The notes below the pieces were generated by a model. That model ran no database searches. It was not told the DNA's origin and saw only the letters and a list, made by a program, of their open reading frames with translations. The translations under genes were made by a program, and so were the position numbers. Positions 1 to 10,359 of a stretch of 38,184 bases of DNA are shown piece after piece (the first letter of the stretch is position 1; the number at the start of each line of letters is the position of its first letter). This DNA is from Denitromonas iodatirespirans (GTDB taxonomy: Bacteria; Pseudomonadota; Gammaproteobacteria; Burkholderiales; Rhodocyclaceae): contig NZ_JAEKFT010000037.1 in NCBI RefSeq assembly GCF_018524365.1, forward strand, positions 1 through 38,184, read 5' to 3'.

Positions 1-40
1 CCGCGGTGCTGGCGACGATCGCCAAAAACAGATGCCGCAT
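1..40 (-). CDS. Possible start of an exported protein, cut by the window edge
   Basis: On the minus strand an ATG at position 40 opens a frame that reads MRHLFLAIVASTA and is still open at the window edge. One basic residue pair followed by a hydrophobic run is what the beginning of a signal peptide looks like. There is no convincing ribosome binding site in the bases before it, and only 13 codons are visible. It could equally be chance. It lies just past the premature stop of the AI-2E permease fragment, so the sequence after that stop may belong to an unrelated gene. No function can be assigned. Confidence 0.25.
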   Translation of the reverse strand, partial: MRHLFLAIVASTA

Positions 41-109
41 CCAGTCTGGACGAAGCTACCCAAGACCGGCCAGAGTCAAGCCGCATTTGCATTTGGCATA
101 CAAGGCGGC

Positions 110-853
110 TTAAGTTGAGAGCATTGCGGTGAGCCCCACCAGTTTTCGCTTGAATGTGTCCGCCGACAACAACAAAAAATAGACCAGGAACACCACCATG
201 ATCACCTGACCTGCAAAGCCCAATACTCCTTTGGAACCCGCCCAGAGATAGTCATTGAGTTTGAAGGCCGGCGGATCGATGACGACATGGGTGGCACGAG
301 CTTTCGGCGCAATGCCAGTCACCTGGGAAGTCGCCTTTTCCATCTCGGTCGCGGCGGCCTGAACGTTCTGCATGTTCTCTTGCTGCCCCTTGCCCATGCT
401 GGCCAGCCCGGCGGAAAAGCGGCTGGTGGTTTCAGGCAACTGAGCCAGGATCTTCTGCACCTGCCCCTGCAAGGCGTACGAGCCAAGCAATAATGTACCG
501 ACAACGCCTGTCATGACGATGCTGGCGCTGAAAACACGGGGGATCCTGAAACGCTCGAACCACACGACCAGTGGATTCAACGTGTACGCGAAGAGAATGC
601 CAAGCAGCAGTGAGATAACAAAGCTCTGCGCCCAGCTCAACGCAAAAACCACGGCGACTGTTGACAATATCGCCAGCGACACGCCACGTGCGTCCACCAG
701 CTGCCGAATCGCCGTTGCAGGCAGAACACCGGATGCACTGACATTATTCCGCGCCGTTGCCGGGGAAACCGGTGTTGTTGCTTTATCCGGCGCCTCGGGG
801 GAAGGCGTATCGGGCGCCCCGCAAACGGCATCTGATATGGCTGCGATATTCAT
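110..853 (-). pseudogene. AI-2E family transporter (PerM-like), C-terminally truncated
   Basis: The 247-residue product looks like the first half of an AI-2E/PerM family membrane permease. A Pro/Ala/Thr-rich cytoplasmic start (about residues 1-50) is followed by two or three hydrophobic segments at about 57-125. Next come a soluble stretch rich in Gln and Glu (about 126-205) and one more membrane segment near 210-235 (VIMVVFLVYFLLLSADTFKR). Family members usually run to about 350 residues or more, with several further helices after this point. Here the frame stops about 12 residues after DTFKRKL, and none of the three minus-strand frames beyond the stop resembles the rest of the family. A deletion or rearrangement therefore fits better than a single frameshift. 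The start ATG at 853 is preceded by AAGAGA as a plausible ribosome binding site. The substrate is unknown; autoinducer-2 export is only the family's founding annotation. A short functional variant cannot be excluded. Confidence 0.7.
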
Positions 854-1235
854 GGTCTCTTAGATAATGCCTCGTCAGTTCTCGCAGACAGTCGGTCGAT
901 GCAGGAACACAGGCAGCACATCAGTATTTTTGCTGCAGATGTGGCTCGCAGTTCGCACATACCGGCTTCGATTGCTGGAGCTTAGGTCGAGAGCGCATCA
1001 TCGTCTGTCTGCTGGCGCACACAGCGATCGACGCCCCTGCCAGAACCACCTGTTCGTGGCCCTGAATCGGCAAGGGGGGGGAATTGCAGGCTGGGGCGAG
1101 CGGTTGACGCTGATCACATGGGCCGGCGCTCAGCCACATGCATTCGGCAAATTTTCTCGCGCGGGAGGAAGGTGTTTGGCCGCAAAGGCCCTGCAGGCCA
1201 AAAATGCTTAAAGAATTTTGCAGCAGGTGAGAAAA
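854..1235. other. Gene-free stretch upstream of the permease fragment
   Basis: I see no supportable gene here. The short open frames on both strands lack ribosome binding sites and recognisable protein features. The stretch contains a run of eight G at about 1074-1081. It would hold the promoter of the truncated permease (minus strand), but no clear -35/-10 pair stands out. Like the permease fragment, it reads as richer in A and T than the housekeeping genes that follow. Confidence 0.5.
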
Positions 1236-1263
1236 AAGCCTGGCGTTTTCAGGCGCCAGGCTT
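1236..1263 (-). terminator. Rho-independent terminator of guaA
   Basis: A perfect 10-bp stem (1236-1245 with 1254-1263, arm AAGCCTGGCG) encloses an 8-nt loop. On the minus strand it is followed at once by CTTTTTTCTC. It begins 8 bp past the guaA stop codon, the usual place for an intrinsic terminator. Confidence 0.9.
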
Positions 1264-1270
1264 CGTTAGC

Positions 1271-2833
1271 TCACTCCCACTCGATGGTCGCTGGCGGCTT
1301 GCCGGAGATGTCGTACACCACCCGGTTGATGCCGCGTACCTCGTTGATGATGCGGTTGCTTACCCGGGCCAGCAGCGAATGCGGCAGCTCGGCCCAGTGG
1401 GCGGTCATGAAGTCCTGCGTCTGCACCGCGCGCAGGGCGACAACATACTCGTAGGTGCGGCCATCACCCATCACGCCCACGCTTTTGACCGGCAGGAAGA
1501 CGGCGAAGGCCTGGGAGGTTTTTTCGTACCAGTCGGCCGCGCGCAGCTCGTCGATGAAGATCGCGTCGGCACGGCGCAGCAGGTCGGCAAACTCCTGCTT
1601 CACCTCGCCGAGGATCCGCACCCCAAGGCCCGGCCCCGGGAAGGGGTGGCGGTAGACCATGTCGTGCGGCAAGCCGAGGGCAATACCCAGCTCACGCACC
1701 TCATCCTTGAACAGCTCGCGCAGCGGCTCGAGCAGCTTGAGGTTGAGTGTCTCGGGCAGACCACCGACGTTGTGGTGGCTCTTGATGGTGTGGGCTTTCT
1801 TGGTCTTGCCGCCGGCCGATTCGATCACGTCCGGGTAGATGGTGCCTTGCGCCAGCCAGCGCGCCTTGGGCAGCTTGGCGGCCTCGACCTGAAACACTTC
1901 GACGAACTCGCGGCCGATGATCTTGCGTTTCTGCTCCGGGTCGCTCACGCCGGCCAGATGGCCGAGGAACTGTTCGGTGGCGTCCACATGAATGACCTTG
2001 ACCCCGAGGTTGCGACCGAAGGTCTGCATCACCTGCTCGGCCTCGTTGAGGCGCAGCAGGCCGTTGTCGACGAACACGCAGGTGAGCTGGTCGCCGATGG
2101 CGCGGTGGATCAGTGCGGCAGCGACGGACGAATCCACGCCGCCGGACAGGCCCAGGATCACCTCCTCGTCGCCCACCTGCTCTCGGATCGCGGCAACCGC
2201 TTCGGCCACGTAGTCGGGCATGTTCCAGTCATGGCCACAACCGCAGATGTCGTGCACGAAGCGGGTGATGATCTCCTTGCCCTTGAGGGTGTGGGTCACT
2301 TCCGGGTGGAATTGCACGCCGTAGAAGCCGCGCTCTTCGTCCGCCATGGCGGCGATCGGCGTCGACGGGTTGCTGCCGATCAGGCGAAAGCCCGGCGGCA
2401 GTTCGGTGACCTTGTCGCCATGGCTCATCCACACGTCCAGCAGGCCGTGCCCCTTGTCGTTGGTGCGATCCTGGATGCCTTCGAAGAGCTTCGAATGCCC
2501 CTGTGCGCGCACCTCGGCGTAACCGAATTCGCGCGTGTCTGAGCCCTCGACCTTGCCGCCGAGCTGCGCCGCCATGGTCTGCATGCCATAGCAGATGCCG
2601 AGCACCGGCCGGCCGAGTTCGAACACCACTTGGGGGGCGTTCATGATCTCGCTGTAGACCGAATTGGGGCCGCCCGACAGGATGATGCCGTCGGCACCAA
2701 AGCTGCGCAGGAAGTCATCGGACACGTCGCAGGGATGGATTTCGCAATACACCTGCTGTTCGCGCACGCGGCGGGCGATCAGCTGCGTGAATTGGGATCC
2801 GAAATCGAGAATGAGAATCTTCTGATGAGCCAT
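1271..2833 (-). CDS. guaA: GMP synthase (glutamine-hydrolysing)
   Basis: GMP synthase converts XMP to GMP using ATP and glutamine, the last step of guanine nucleotide synthesis in the cytoplasm. The 520-residue length is normal for the single-chain bacterial enzyme. The N-terminal class I glutamine amidotransferase domain starts [18 protein letters not shown] and carries the nucleophile Cys81 in GICYGMQ. The His/Glu of its triad are in FHPEVTHT near residue 165. The ATP pyrophosphatase domain has the P-loop LSGGVDSS near residue 230, and the C-terminal dimerisation domain ends PPATIEWE. It lies downstream of guaB on the same strand, 66 bp away, with a hairpin between them, so expression is probably partly coupled to guaB. 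Nothing in the sequence is unusual. Confidence 0.98.
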   Translation of the reverse strand: MAHQKILILDFGSQFTQLIARRVREQQVYCEIHPCDVSDDFLRSFGADGIILSGGPNSVYSEIMNAPQVVFELGRPVLGICYGMQTMAAQLGGKVEGSDTREFGYAEVRAQGHSKLFEGIQDRTNDKGHGLLDVWMSHGDKVTELPPGFRLIGSNPSTPIAAMADEERGFYGVQFHPEVTHTLKGKEIITRFVHDICGCGHDWNMPDYVAEAVAAIREQVGDEEVILGLSGGVDSSVAAALIHRAIGDQLTCVFVDNGLLRLNEAEQVMQTFGRNLGVKVIHVDATEQFLGHLAGVSDPEQKRKIIGREFVEVFQVEAAKLPKARWLAQGTIYPDVIESAGGKTKKAHTIKSHHNVGGLPETLNLKLLEPLRELFKDEVRELGIALGLPHDMVYRHPFPGPGLGVRILGEVKQEFADLLRRADAIFIDELRAADWYEKTSQAFAVFLPVKSVGVMGDGRTYEYVVALRAVQTQDFMTAHWAELPHSLLARVSNRIINEVRGINRVVYDISGKPPATIEWE

Positions 2834-2861
2834 GTTTTTCGCTCGGCGTGAAAATGGAAAA

Positions 2862-2881
2862 AAGGCGGCCTCGGCCGCCTT
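2862..2881 (-). terminator. Intercistronic hairpin between guaB and guaA
   Basis: A perfect 9-bp GC-rich stem (2862-2870 with 2873-2881, arm AAGGCGGCC) lies 18 bp past the guaB stop on the minus strand. It is followed by TTTTTTCC, so it has the form of an intrinsic terminator. The guaA start is only about 30 bp further on and no clear separate guaA promoter is visible. The hairpin therefore probably acts as a partial terminator or an mRNA processing/stability element that sets the guaB:guaA ratio. That role is inference. Confidence 0.75.
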
Positions 2882-2899
2882 GTGTGACCGGGAAACGCC

Positions 2900-4531
<1,632 letters not shown>

Positions 4532-4613
4532 CTATGCTATCGGCACGAATCACGGTGTCATGCCCGGCCGGCATCGCCCCGACCTTCCTCCAGTCCCAGC
4601 CAGGATTGATTCC

Positions 4614-5099
4614 ATGCGTACTCGCCACTCCGCCTTGTTTGTTCTCACCTTGGTCGCGCTGACGGCCCACGCCGGTCAGGTCTTTGAATGGACCGATGCC
4701 AGCGGCAAACGGCATTTCTCGGACACCCCGCCCAGCGGTGTCGATGCCAAGCCGACCGGCATCCGCACCAACGCGCCCACGCCGACGGCTCAGCCAGCCG
4801 GAGGCGCCGCCCAATCGACTGGCGGCGCCCCGACCACCTGGGCCGAAAAGAACGCCGATTTCGCCAAGCGCAAGGCCGAACAGGCCGAAAACACCGCCAA
4901 GGCCAACGAGGAAGCCGAACAGGCGCGGCGCAAGAAGGAGGCCTGCGAGCAGGCCACCGCCCAGCTCAAAATGCTCGAAAGCGGCAGCCGGGTCCAGCGC
5001 ATCAACAATGCCGGCGAGCGCGAGGTGCTGGACGATGCCGGGCGTGCCGAGGAAATCGCCCGTACCCGCGACGTCATCAAGCAGGCCTGCGACAACTGA
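4614..5099 (+). CDS. Exported DUF4124-domain protein
   Basis: The 161-residue product starts with a signal peptide (residues 1-20, ending TAHA before GQVFEW). A DUF4124 domain follows immediately (GQVFEWTDASGKRHFSDTPP, about 21-45), a small periplasmic domain common in proteobacteria whose function is not established. A Pro/Ala/Thr-rich linker (about 50-75) leads to a charged helical segment with many Lys, Glu and Ala (about 78-110). The C-terminal part has one Cys near residue 105 and another near the end (QACDN), which could form a disulfide-linked helical hairpin. The start ATG at 4614 was chosen over longer forms because it gives the signal peptide and is preceded by AGGA. It is a single-gene unit that shares a terminator with the oppositely oriented rnfH. 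Confidence 0.85.
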   Translation: MRTRHSALFVLTLVALTAHAGQVFEWTDASGKRHFSDTPPSGVDAKPTGIRTNAPTPTAQPAGGAAQSTGGAPTTWAEKNADFAKRKAEQAENTAKANEEAEQARRKKEACEQATAQLKMLESGSRVQRINNAGEREVLDDAGRAEEIARTRDVIKQACDN

Positions 5100-5120
5100 C
5101 GCCGCCGCGCCGCATGTAAA

Positions 5121-5146
5121 AAGGGCCCCGCATCGCCGGGGCCCTT
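5121..5146. terminator. Bidirectional terminator between the DUF4124 gene and rnfH
   Basis: A perfect 10-bp stem (5121-5130 with 5137-5146, arm AAGGGCCCCG) has a 6-nt loop. The plus strand continues TTTTGT and the minus strand continues TTTTTAC. It lies between two convergent genes and can terminate both. Confidence 0.9.
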
Positions 5147-5181
5147 TTGTTCGGGACGTGCCGTTCGCCCAGGCGTCGAGC

Positions 5182-5520
5182 TTACTGAGCCTCTTCGCTG
5201 GCGTCCTTGTCCTCGCCACCGCCTTTCTTCATCACCTTGCCTTCCTTGGCCCGTTTGCGCCGCACCTCTTTCGGGTCGGCGATGAGCGGCCGATAGATCT
5301 CGACACGATCGCGTTCGCGCAAGACGGTCGACAGTGGCGCCAGCTTGGCGTAGATGCCGATCTTGTTGGCCCCGTCGAGATCGATCTCCGGGTGCTTTTC
5401 CAGCAAGCCGGAAGCATGGATCGCATCCTGTGCCGTGGCACCGTCGGGCACCTTGACCGGCACCACCTCCTGGCGCTCACGCAAGGCATACACCACTTCC
5501 ACAGAAATCTTTTCGGTCAT
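5182..5520 (-). CDS. rnfH: RnfH family ubiquitin-fold protein
   Basis: The 112-residue product belongs to the RnfH (UPF0125, also called RatB) family, small beta-grasp proteins usually encoded next to ratA. The core [20 protein letters not shown], the [17 protein letters not shown] helix and the closing [20 protein letters not shown] segment are characteristic. The tail (about 90-112) is rich in Lys, Gly and Glu. The start is the ATG at 5520, 4 bp after the ratA stop. The frame is open 22 codons further, but those codons lie inside ratA. The molecular role is poorly established; the name comes from rnf operons and does not prove a link to Rnf electron transport. Confidence 0.9.
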   Translation of the reverse strand: MTEKISVEVVYALRERQEVVPVKVPDGATAQDAIHASGLLEKHPEIDLDGANKIGIYAKLAPLSTVLRERDRVEIYRPLIADPKEVRRKRAKEGKVMKKGGGEDKDASEEAQ

Positions 5521-5524
5521 GATC

Positions 5525-5962
5525 TCAGGCGCTCCGGTAGACCTGCCCGGCGCGTTTGACGAACGCGTCGACGAAGGTGTTGGCAATATGGTTGAAAACA
5601 GGTCCCAGCACCTTTTCCAGCAGGCGGCTGGCGAACTGGTAGGTCAGGCTGAACTCGACCTTGCAGGCGGTGTCGCCCAACGGGGTGAACACCCAGCTGC
5701 CATCGAGATGCTCGAAGGGCCCTTCCTTGAGGCGAATGTGCATCTCCCGCGGCGGCAGCTTGCTGTTCTCGGTCGAGAAATGCGCTTTGATGCCGTGGTA
5801 GTTGATATGCAAGGTGGCTGCGGTGAGGATCTCGGTGCGCTCGATCAGCTCCGTGCCGCCACACCAGGGCAGAAACTGCGGATAGTCCTCGACCCGGTCG
5901 ACCAGGGCGAACATCTGGGCGGGGGTAAATTCGATCAGAACGACTTTTTTGACGGCGGCCAT
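5525..5962 (-). CDS. ratA: RatA/COQ10-type START-domain protein
   Basis: The 145-residue product is a single SRPBCC (START-like) domain of the RatA/COQ10 family. Family hallmarks are [20 protein letters not shown] near the start and [15 protein letters not shown]-type strands in the middle (here [15 protein letters not shown]). In E. coli the homologue has been described as a toxin that blocks 70S ribosome assembly. COQ10-like homologues bind ubiquinone, and for this gene either role is inference. It is the first gene of a ratA-rnfH pair and is divergent from smpB across 80 bp, an arrangement common in proteobacteria. Confidence 0.92.
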   Translation of the reverse strand: MAAVKKVVLIEFTPAQMFALVDRVEDYPQFLPWCGGTELIERTEILTAATLHINYHGIKAHFSTENSKLPPREMHIRLKEGPFEHLDGSWVFTPLGDTACKVEFSLTYQFASRLLEKVLGPVFNHIANTFVDAFVKRAGQVYRSA

Positions 5963-6042
5963 GTGTTCGGGGCGGAAGAGGGCGGAACTGCTAGAATGCC
6001 CGATTTTACCGCAAGCCGGCTCCTGTGGCCGCCCGGGACGTC

Positions 6043-6489
6043 ATGAGCATCATCGACAATCGCAAAGCTTTCCACGATTACTTCATCGAAGAGAAGATCG
6101 AAGCCGGTCTCGTCCTCGAAGGCTGGGAAGTCAAGGCGATCCGCGCCGGTCGCGCCAATATCAAGGAAGCCTACGTGCTCATCCGTGATGGCGAGATTTT
6201 CATCATCGGCATGCACATCACACCGCTGAGCGCCGCGTCCACGCACATCCATCCGGATCCGGTGCGCACCCGCAAACTGCTGCTGCACAGCAACCAGATC
6301 GACCGCCTGATCGGCCAGGTCGAGCGCGCCGGCTACACCCTGGTGCCCCTCGATCTGCACTATGCCAAGGGACGCATCAAGGCCTCGATCGGTCTGGCCA
6401 AGGGCAAGAAGCAGCATGACAAGCGCGAGACCGAAAAGGCCCGCGAGTGGGAGCGCGAAAAAGGCCGACTGATGCGCAACAAAGTCTGA
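6043..6489 (+). CDS. smpB: SsrA-binding protein SmpB
   Basis: SmpB binds tmRNA and the stalled ribosome and is essential for trans-translation. The 148-residue product has the OB-fold core with conserved blocks [30 protein letters not shown] and the [12 protein letters not shown] segment. It ends in the basic tail [20 protein letters not shown] that enters the ribosomal A-site/mRNA channel. Of two near in-frame starts, the ATG at 6043 ([14 protein letters not shown]) matches the family N-terminus; the upstream one adds six residues. TAGAAT at 5992-5997 is a possible -10 element, but no good -35 accompanies it. The gene is divergent from ratA. Confidence 0.97.
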   Translation: MSIIDNRKAFHDYFIEEKIEAGLVLEGWEVKAIRAGRANIKEAYVLIRDGEIFIIGMHITPLSAASTHIHPDPVRTRKLLLHSNQIDRLIGQVERAGYTLVPLDLHYAKGRIKASIGLAKGKKQHDKRETEKAREWEREKGRLMRNKV

Positions 6490-6591
6490 CGCGCGCGGCA
6501 GCGACCAGCACCCGCCCAACCCCGGCGCCACGGCCACGGGGTACGTGTTCTCCAGAAACTTGATCCGGATCCTGTGCCCTTTGCTCAAAAT

Positions 6592-6617
6592 GCGTTATCG
6601 TTCGCCAACAATAACGC
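6592..6617 (+). promoter_or_regulatory. Mo-box (putative ModE operator) upstream of modA
   Basis: A 26-bp near-perfect dyad has GCGTTAT at 6592-6598 and ATAACGC at 6611-6617. The arms extend to 11 bp with one mismatch around a central CGCC. The CGTTAT-N12-ATAACG spacing is that of the ModE-binding sites known from the E. coli modA promoter. It ends 15 bp before the modA start codon, where a molybdate-bound ModE dimer would block transcription when molybdate is plentiful. No modE gene is in the window. Confidence 0.8.
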
Positions 6618-6632
6618 TAGCCGGAGAGTCCC

Positions 6633-7385
6633 GTGCCCGCCCGCCTTCGCCCCACGATCTTCGCCGTCCTGCTGACAAGCACTGTGCCCGTCGCTGCGGC
6701 TGAACTCACGGTTGCCGTCGCCTCCAATTTCGTCAAACCCCTCGAGGCCATGGCACCGGTCTTTGCCGCTGCCGCCGGCCACCAACTCAAACTGTCCACC
6801 GGCGCCACCGGCAAGTTCTACGCGCAGATCCAGCGCGGTGCGCCTTTCGACGTCTTTCTCTCCGCCGACGAAAAGCGCCCGGCCCTGCTCGAATCGGAAG
6901 GCCGGACCGTGGCGGGCAGCCGCTTCGTTTATGCCATTGGCCGCCTCGCGCTGTGGCGTCCGGAGCCGGGCCAGGCGGTGCGGCCCGACATGCTGACGGC
7001 CGACCCCGCCACCCGCATCGCCATCGCCAACCCCAAGACCGCGCCGTATGGCGCCGCCGCCGAAGCCGTCATCGCCCATCTAGGCCTGACCGAGGCGCTC
7101 AAGGCGCGTCTCGTGCAGGGCGAGAACATCGCCCAGACCTACCAGTTCGTCGCCACCGGTAACGCCGCGATGGGCTTCGTTGCCTGGTCCCAAGTGAGCC
7201 GCGACGGCGCGGCCGCCAGCGGGTCCGCCTGGCTGGTGCCGGCCGATCTGCATCCGCCGATCCGGCAGAGTGCGGTCATACTCACGCGTGCAGCCGACAA
7301 CCCCGCCGCCCACGCCTTTGCCGCGTTTCTCAAGAGCGAAGCGGCACGCAAGATCATCCAGCAACACGGGTACGACACCGAATGA
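6633..7385 (+). CDS. modA: Molybdate ABC transporter, periplasmic binding protein
   Basis: ModA captures molybdate (and tungstate) in the periplasm and delivers it to ModB. The 250-residue product has a signal peptide (about 1-23, cut after VPVAAA). Family blocks follow: [35 protein letters not shown] and [10 protein letters not shown] near the oxyanion site, then [15 protein letters not shown] and a C-terminal lobe ending [14 protein letters not shown]. The start is a GTG at 6633 with GGAGAG upstream; there is no ATG that keeps the signal peptide. It is the first gene of modABC, overlaps modB by 4 bp (ATGA), and lies directly behind a Mo-box. Confidence 0.95.
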   Translation: MPARLRPTIFAVLLTSTVPVAAAELTVAVASNFVKPLEAMAPVFAAAAGHQLKLSTGATGKFYAQIQRGAPFDVFLSADEKRPALLESEGRTVAGSRFVYAIGRLALWRPEPGQAVRPDMLTADPATRIAIANPKTAPYGAAAEAVIAHLGLTEALKARLVQGENIAQTYQFVATGNAAMGFVAWSQVSRDGAAASGSAWLVPADLHPPIRQSAVILTRAADNPAAHAFAAFLKSEAARKIIQQHGYDTE

Positions 7386-8059
7386 CTCCCACGCCGGCCG
7401 ACCTCGACGCCATCTGGCTCACGCTACGGCTCGCCGGCACCGTGACCGTGTTGTTGTTGCTGCTCGGCACGCCTTTGGCCTGGTGGCTGGCGCACTCGCG
7501 GGCGCGCTGGCGTGGCGTGGTCAATGCGCTGGTGGCGCTGCCGCTGATCCTGCCGCCGACGGTGCTCGGCTTCTATCTGCTCGTGGCGCTCGGGCCGGAC
7601 GGACCGCTCGGGCAACTGACCCGCAGCATCGGCCTGGGCGCCCTGCCCTTCACTTTTGCCGGCCTGGTGGTCGGCTCGCTGATCTACTCCCTGCCCTTCG
7701 TGGTGCAGCCGATCCGCGATGCCTTCATCGCCATCGGCCCACGGCCGCTGGAGGTGGCGGCCACGCTTGGCGCACGCCCGCTCGACGCCTTCTTCTCGGT
7801 GGTGCTGCCGTTGGCGCGGCCCGGCTTCCTGACCGCCACCGTGCTCGGCTTTGCCCATACCGTGGGGGAATTCGGGGTGGTGCTAATGATCGGCGGCAAC
7901 ATTCCGGGTGAGACCCGGGTAGTGGCGATCCAGATCTACGACCATGTCGAAGCGCTGGAATACGCCCAGGCCCACTGGCTGGCGGGCGGCCTGCTGCTCT
8001 TCTCCTTCGCCGTGCTGCTGGCCCTGCACACGCTCAACGACCGGCAGGCACGCCGATGA
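7382..8059 (+). CDS. modB: Molybdate ABC transporter, permease
   Basis: ModB is the inner-membrane channel subunit of the molybdate importer. The 225-residue product has five or so hydrophobic helices, beginning with [20 protein letters not shown]. It contains the EAA loop that contacts ModC, seen as [20 protein letters not shown] at about residues 125-144. [17 protein letters not shown]-type sequence (here [20 protein letters not shown]) is characteristic of ModB. It overlaps modA and modC by 4 bp at each end, indicating translational coupling in one operon. Confidence 0.95.
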   Translation: MTPTPADLDAIWLTLRLAGTVTVLLLLLGTPLAWWLAHSRARWRGVVNALVALPLILPPTVLGFYLLVALGPDGPLGQLTRSIGLGALPFTFAGLVVGSLIYSLPFVVQPIRDAFIAIGPRPLEVAATLGARPLDAFFSVVLPLARPGFLTATVLGFAHTVGEFGVVLMIGGNIPGETRVVAIQIYDHVEALEYAQAHWLAGGLLLFSFAVLLALHTLNDRQARR

Positions 8060-9141
8060 GCCGCGACGACGCGCTGCATTTCAGTGTCGCCATCGACCTG
8101 CCCCAACTGCGGGTCGAGGCCGAAGCCGCCTTGCCGGCCCGCGGGGTGACGGCGCTGTTCGGCCCCTCCGGCTCGGGCAAAACCACCGTGCTGCGCCTGC
8201 TCGCCGGACTCGAAACGCATGGCCGCGGACGGATCGCGCTGGGAGAGTCCGTGTGGCAGGACGACGCCAACGGCATCCGCCTGCCGACCCATCGTCGGCC
8301 CATCGGCTATGTCTTCCAGGAAGCCAGCCTGTTCGCCCACCTCACGGTACGCGACAACCTGGCTTTCGCGCTCAAGCGCGCACGCACGACCGAACACCCC
8401 GTCGGCTTCGACGACGCAGTTGCCTGGCTGGCGATCGATCACCTGCTCGACCGCCGCCCCGAACGCCTCTCCGGCGGCGAGCGCCAGCGAGTCGCCATCG
8501 CCCGCGCCCTGCTGGCCCAGCCGCGCCTGCTGCTGATGGACGAGCCGCTGTCGGCGGTCGATGCCGACGGCCGCGACGCCATTCTCGATACGCTCGAACA
8601 GCTGCCCGAGCGGCTCGGCATCCCCATCGTCTACGTGAGCCATTCGATCGAGGAAGTCTCCCGCCTGGCCGACCACCTGGTGCTGATGTCGGCCGGCCGT
8701 GTGCTGGCCAGCGGCCCGCTCAACACCGTGTTCACCCGTTGCGATCTGCCCTTGGCCCACGGCGCGCATGCCGGCGCGGTCCTGCAGGCGCGCGTAGCCG
8801 AGCATCGCGACACCGAGCATCTGAGCTGCCTGCGTTTCGACGGCGGGCAGCTGCTGGTCAGCACGGTCGGCCGCCCTGTCGGTGCCGCCGTGCGGGTGCG
8901 CATCACCGCGCGCGACGTGGCCATCGCGCTGAGCGCGCCGACCGACAGCAGCGTCGTCAATCACCTTCGGGCGGTCATCAGCGCCATCAGCGACGACCCC
9001 AACCCGGGGCATTGCCTAGTCACACTACAGGTGGGCGCGGCGGTGCTGCTGGCGCGCATCACGGTGCACTCGTGCCACCGGCTGGCCCTGGCCCCCGGCA
9101 TGGCAGTGTGGGCGCTGGTCAAGGGCGTCGCGGTGCGCTGA
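8056..9141 (+). CDS. modC: Molybdate ABC transporter, ATPase
   Basis: ModC powers molybdate import. The 361-residue product has Walker [10 protein letters not shown] at residues 36-44, a Q-loop in [10 protein letters not shown], the signature [16 protein letters not shown], Walker [13 protein letters not shown], and the switch His in [10 protein letters not shown]. After about residue 235 comes a TOBE/Mop-type regulatory domain (for example [20 protein letters not shown] and [14 protein letters not shown]), which in ModC binds oxyanion and gates transport. Starts by 4-bp overlap with modB. The next gene, pstS, has its own regulated promoter, so the mod operon ends here, although no hairpin terminator is visible. 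Confidence 0.95.
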   Translation: MSRDDALHFSVAIDLPQLRVEAEAALPARGVTALFGPSGSGKTTVLRLLAGLETHGRGRIALGESVWQDDANGIRLPTHRRPIGYVFQEASLFAHLTVRDNLAFALKRARTTEHPVGFDDAVAWLAIDHLLDRRPERLSGGERQRVAIARALLAQPRLLLMDEPLSAVDADGRDAILDTLEQLPERLGIPIVYVSHSIEEVSRLADHLVLMSAGRVLASGPLNTVFTRCDLPLAHGAHAGAVLQARVAEHRDTEHLSCLRFDGGQLLVSTVGRPVGAAVRVRITARDVAIALSAPTDSSVVNHLRAVISAISDDPNPGHCLVTLQVGAAVLLARITVHSCHRLALAPGMAVWALVKGVAVR

Positions 9142-9164
9142 GGGGTGTCCTGCGCCATGTGACA

Positions 9165-9198
9165 GTGTCACGAAACCGTCACACATGATCGCGAGAAT
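9165..9198 (+). promoter_or_regulatory. Pho box and -10 element of pstS
   Basis: Two 7-bp direct repeats, GTGTCAC (9165-9171) and CCGTCAC (9176-9182), are separated by GAAA. This gives the 11-bp period of a PhoB Pho box (consensus CTGTCAT-N4-CTGTCAC). Exactly 10 bp further lies GAGAAT (9193-9198), the distance between Pho box and -10 in classic pho promoters such as phoA. PhoB would activate this promoter under phosphate limitation. The first repeat also forms a short dyad, GTGACA-G-TGTCAC. Confidence 0.85.
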
Positions 9199-9233
9199 TG
9201 CGCGCTCCCTATTCCTTTCGTCTGACGCCCACC

Positions 9234-10292
9234 GTGACGCTACGCATTTTCGCCGCTCTGCCCGCCCTCCTCGTCTGCCTGAGCTTGAGCTCGGCGCATG
9301 CCGACACCCCGCCCGTCCGAGGTGCCGGCTCGTCGGCCGCCAAGCTGGTCTACCAGGCCTGGTCCGAAGCCTTCGCCCGCGACGGTGGCAGCGCCATCGA
9401 CTACGCAGCGGTCGGCTCGTCCAAGGGCCTCAAGGCGATCCAGGCGCGGGAAGTCGACTTCGGTGCCTCCGACGTAGCCCCCGCGGCCGAGGTACTGACC
9501 AGAGACGGTCTGGTTGTCATCCCGACCGTGGTCAGCGGGGTCGCGCCGATCGTCAATCTGCCCGAACTGAATCAACGACCACTGCGCCTGGACGGCCCGA
9601 CGCTGGCCGCCATTTTCATGGGCGAAGTCACCCGCTGGAACGATCCGGCGATCCGAGCGCTCAACCCGGGCGCGGCGCTGCCCGCCGCCGGCATCCGGGT
9701 CGTCACCCGCAGCGACGGCTCCGGCACCACCTACAACTTCACCGATTACCTGAACAAGGTCAGCCCCGCCTGGAAAGCCCGTTTCGGCGCCAACACCGCC
9801 ATTGCCTGGCCCGACGCGGTGATTCCCGCCAAGGGCAGCGGCGGCGTAGTCGCCGCGGTCGGCCAGACGCCGGGGGCCATCGGCTATGTGGACTACACCT
9901 ATGTCCTCAAGGGGGCGCTGCGCACCGTCGAGATGAAGAACAGCGCCGGGCGCTTCGTCTCGCCAAGTATCGACAGCTTCCGCGCCGCGCTCAACGCCAG
10001 TGCCTGGCACAGTCGCGGCGACTTCTCCCAGACGCTGACGGAACAGCCCGGTGCCGAGAGTTGGCCGATCACCATGGGCACCTTCGTGCTGTTGCCCAAG
10101 GTCATGGACGAGGCAGCCGGCGTCGCCACCCTGCGCTTTTTCACCTGGGCCTTCATGCACGGCGACGAGCTGGCCAGCCTGGCGCATTTCGTGCGCCTGC
10201 CCGACGGGGTGCAGGCCAAGGCCTACCGCGCGCTGGCCACCATCACCAGCCCCGACGGCGCGCCCATCGCCTACGCCAGCTTGGGCCAGTAG
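9234..10292 (+). CDS. pstS: Phosphate-binding protein PstS (orphan)
   Basis: This is a periplasmic phosphate-binding protein of the high-affinity Pst importer. With the GTG start at 9234 the product has 352 residues and a signal peptide of about 23 (ending SSAHA). Family blocks are VRGAGSSAAKLVYQAW (phosphate-loop Ser residues), DFGASDVAPAAEVL, IFMGEVTRWNDPAI, the RSDGSGTTYNFTDYL anion-binding loop and GAIGYVDYTYVL. An in-frame TTG at 9198 would add 12 residues, but it lies in the -10 element of the Pho-box promoter and so ahead of the expected transcript start. No pstC, pstA, pstB or phoU follows, because prfB is next. The protein either feeds a permease encoded elsewhere or serves another role such as sensing. 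Confidence 0.92.
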   Translation: MTLRIFAALPALLVCLSLSSAHADTPPVRGAGSSAAKLVYQAWSEAFARDGGSAIDYAAVGSSKGLKAIQAREVDFGASDVAPAAEVLTRDGLVVIPTVVSGVAPIVNLPELNQRPLRLDGPTLAAIFMGEVTRWNDPAIRALNPGAALPAAGIRVVTRSDGSGTTYNFTDYLNKVSPAWKARFGANTAIAWPDAVIPAKGSGGVVAAVGQTPGAIGYVDYTYVLKGALRTVEMKNSAGRFVSPSIDSFRAALNASAWHSRGDFSQTLTEQPGAESWPITMGTFVLLPKVMDEAAGVATLRFFTWAFMHGDELASLAHFVRLPDGVQAKAYRALATITSPDGAPIAYASLGQ

Positions 10293-10318
10293 AGCGCCGA
10301 TTTGCCGGCCGCTGACTG

Positions 10319-10324
10319 TATAAT
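10319..10324 (+). promoter_or_regulatory. -10 element upstream of prfB
   Basis: A perfect TATAAT lies 36 bp before the prfB start codon, in the short gap after pstS. No good -35 is found at 16-18 bp spacing, so the call rests on the -10 and its position. Confidence 0.5.
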
Positions 10325-10359
10325 GCGCGGTTTGCATTGATCAGCCGGAGACCCCTGCC

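Noticed and set aside
867-1211. 114-codon plus-strand frame in the gap before guaA
   Set aside because: No ribosome binding site, no recognisable fold, and low-complexity residues; treated as non-coding.
1118-2542. 474-codon open frame on the plus strand opposite guaA
   Set aside because: It overlaps the complete guaA gene in antisense and its terminator, and shows no protein features.
9198-9233. TTG start that would lengthen PstS by 12 residues
   Set aside because: It lies in the -10 element of the Pho-box promoter, ahead of the expected transcript start. The GTG at 9234 gives a clean signal peptide.
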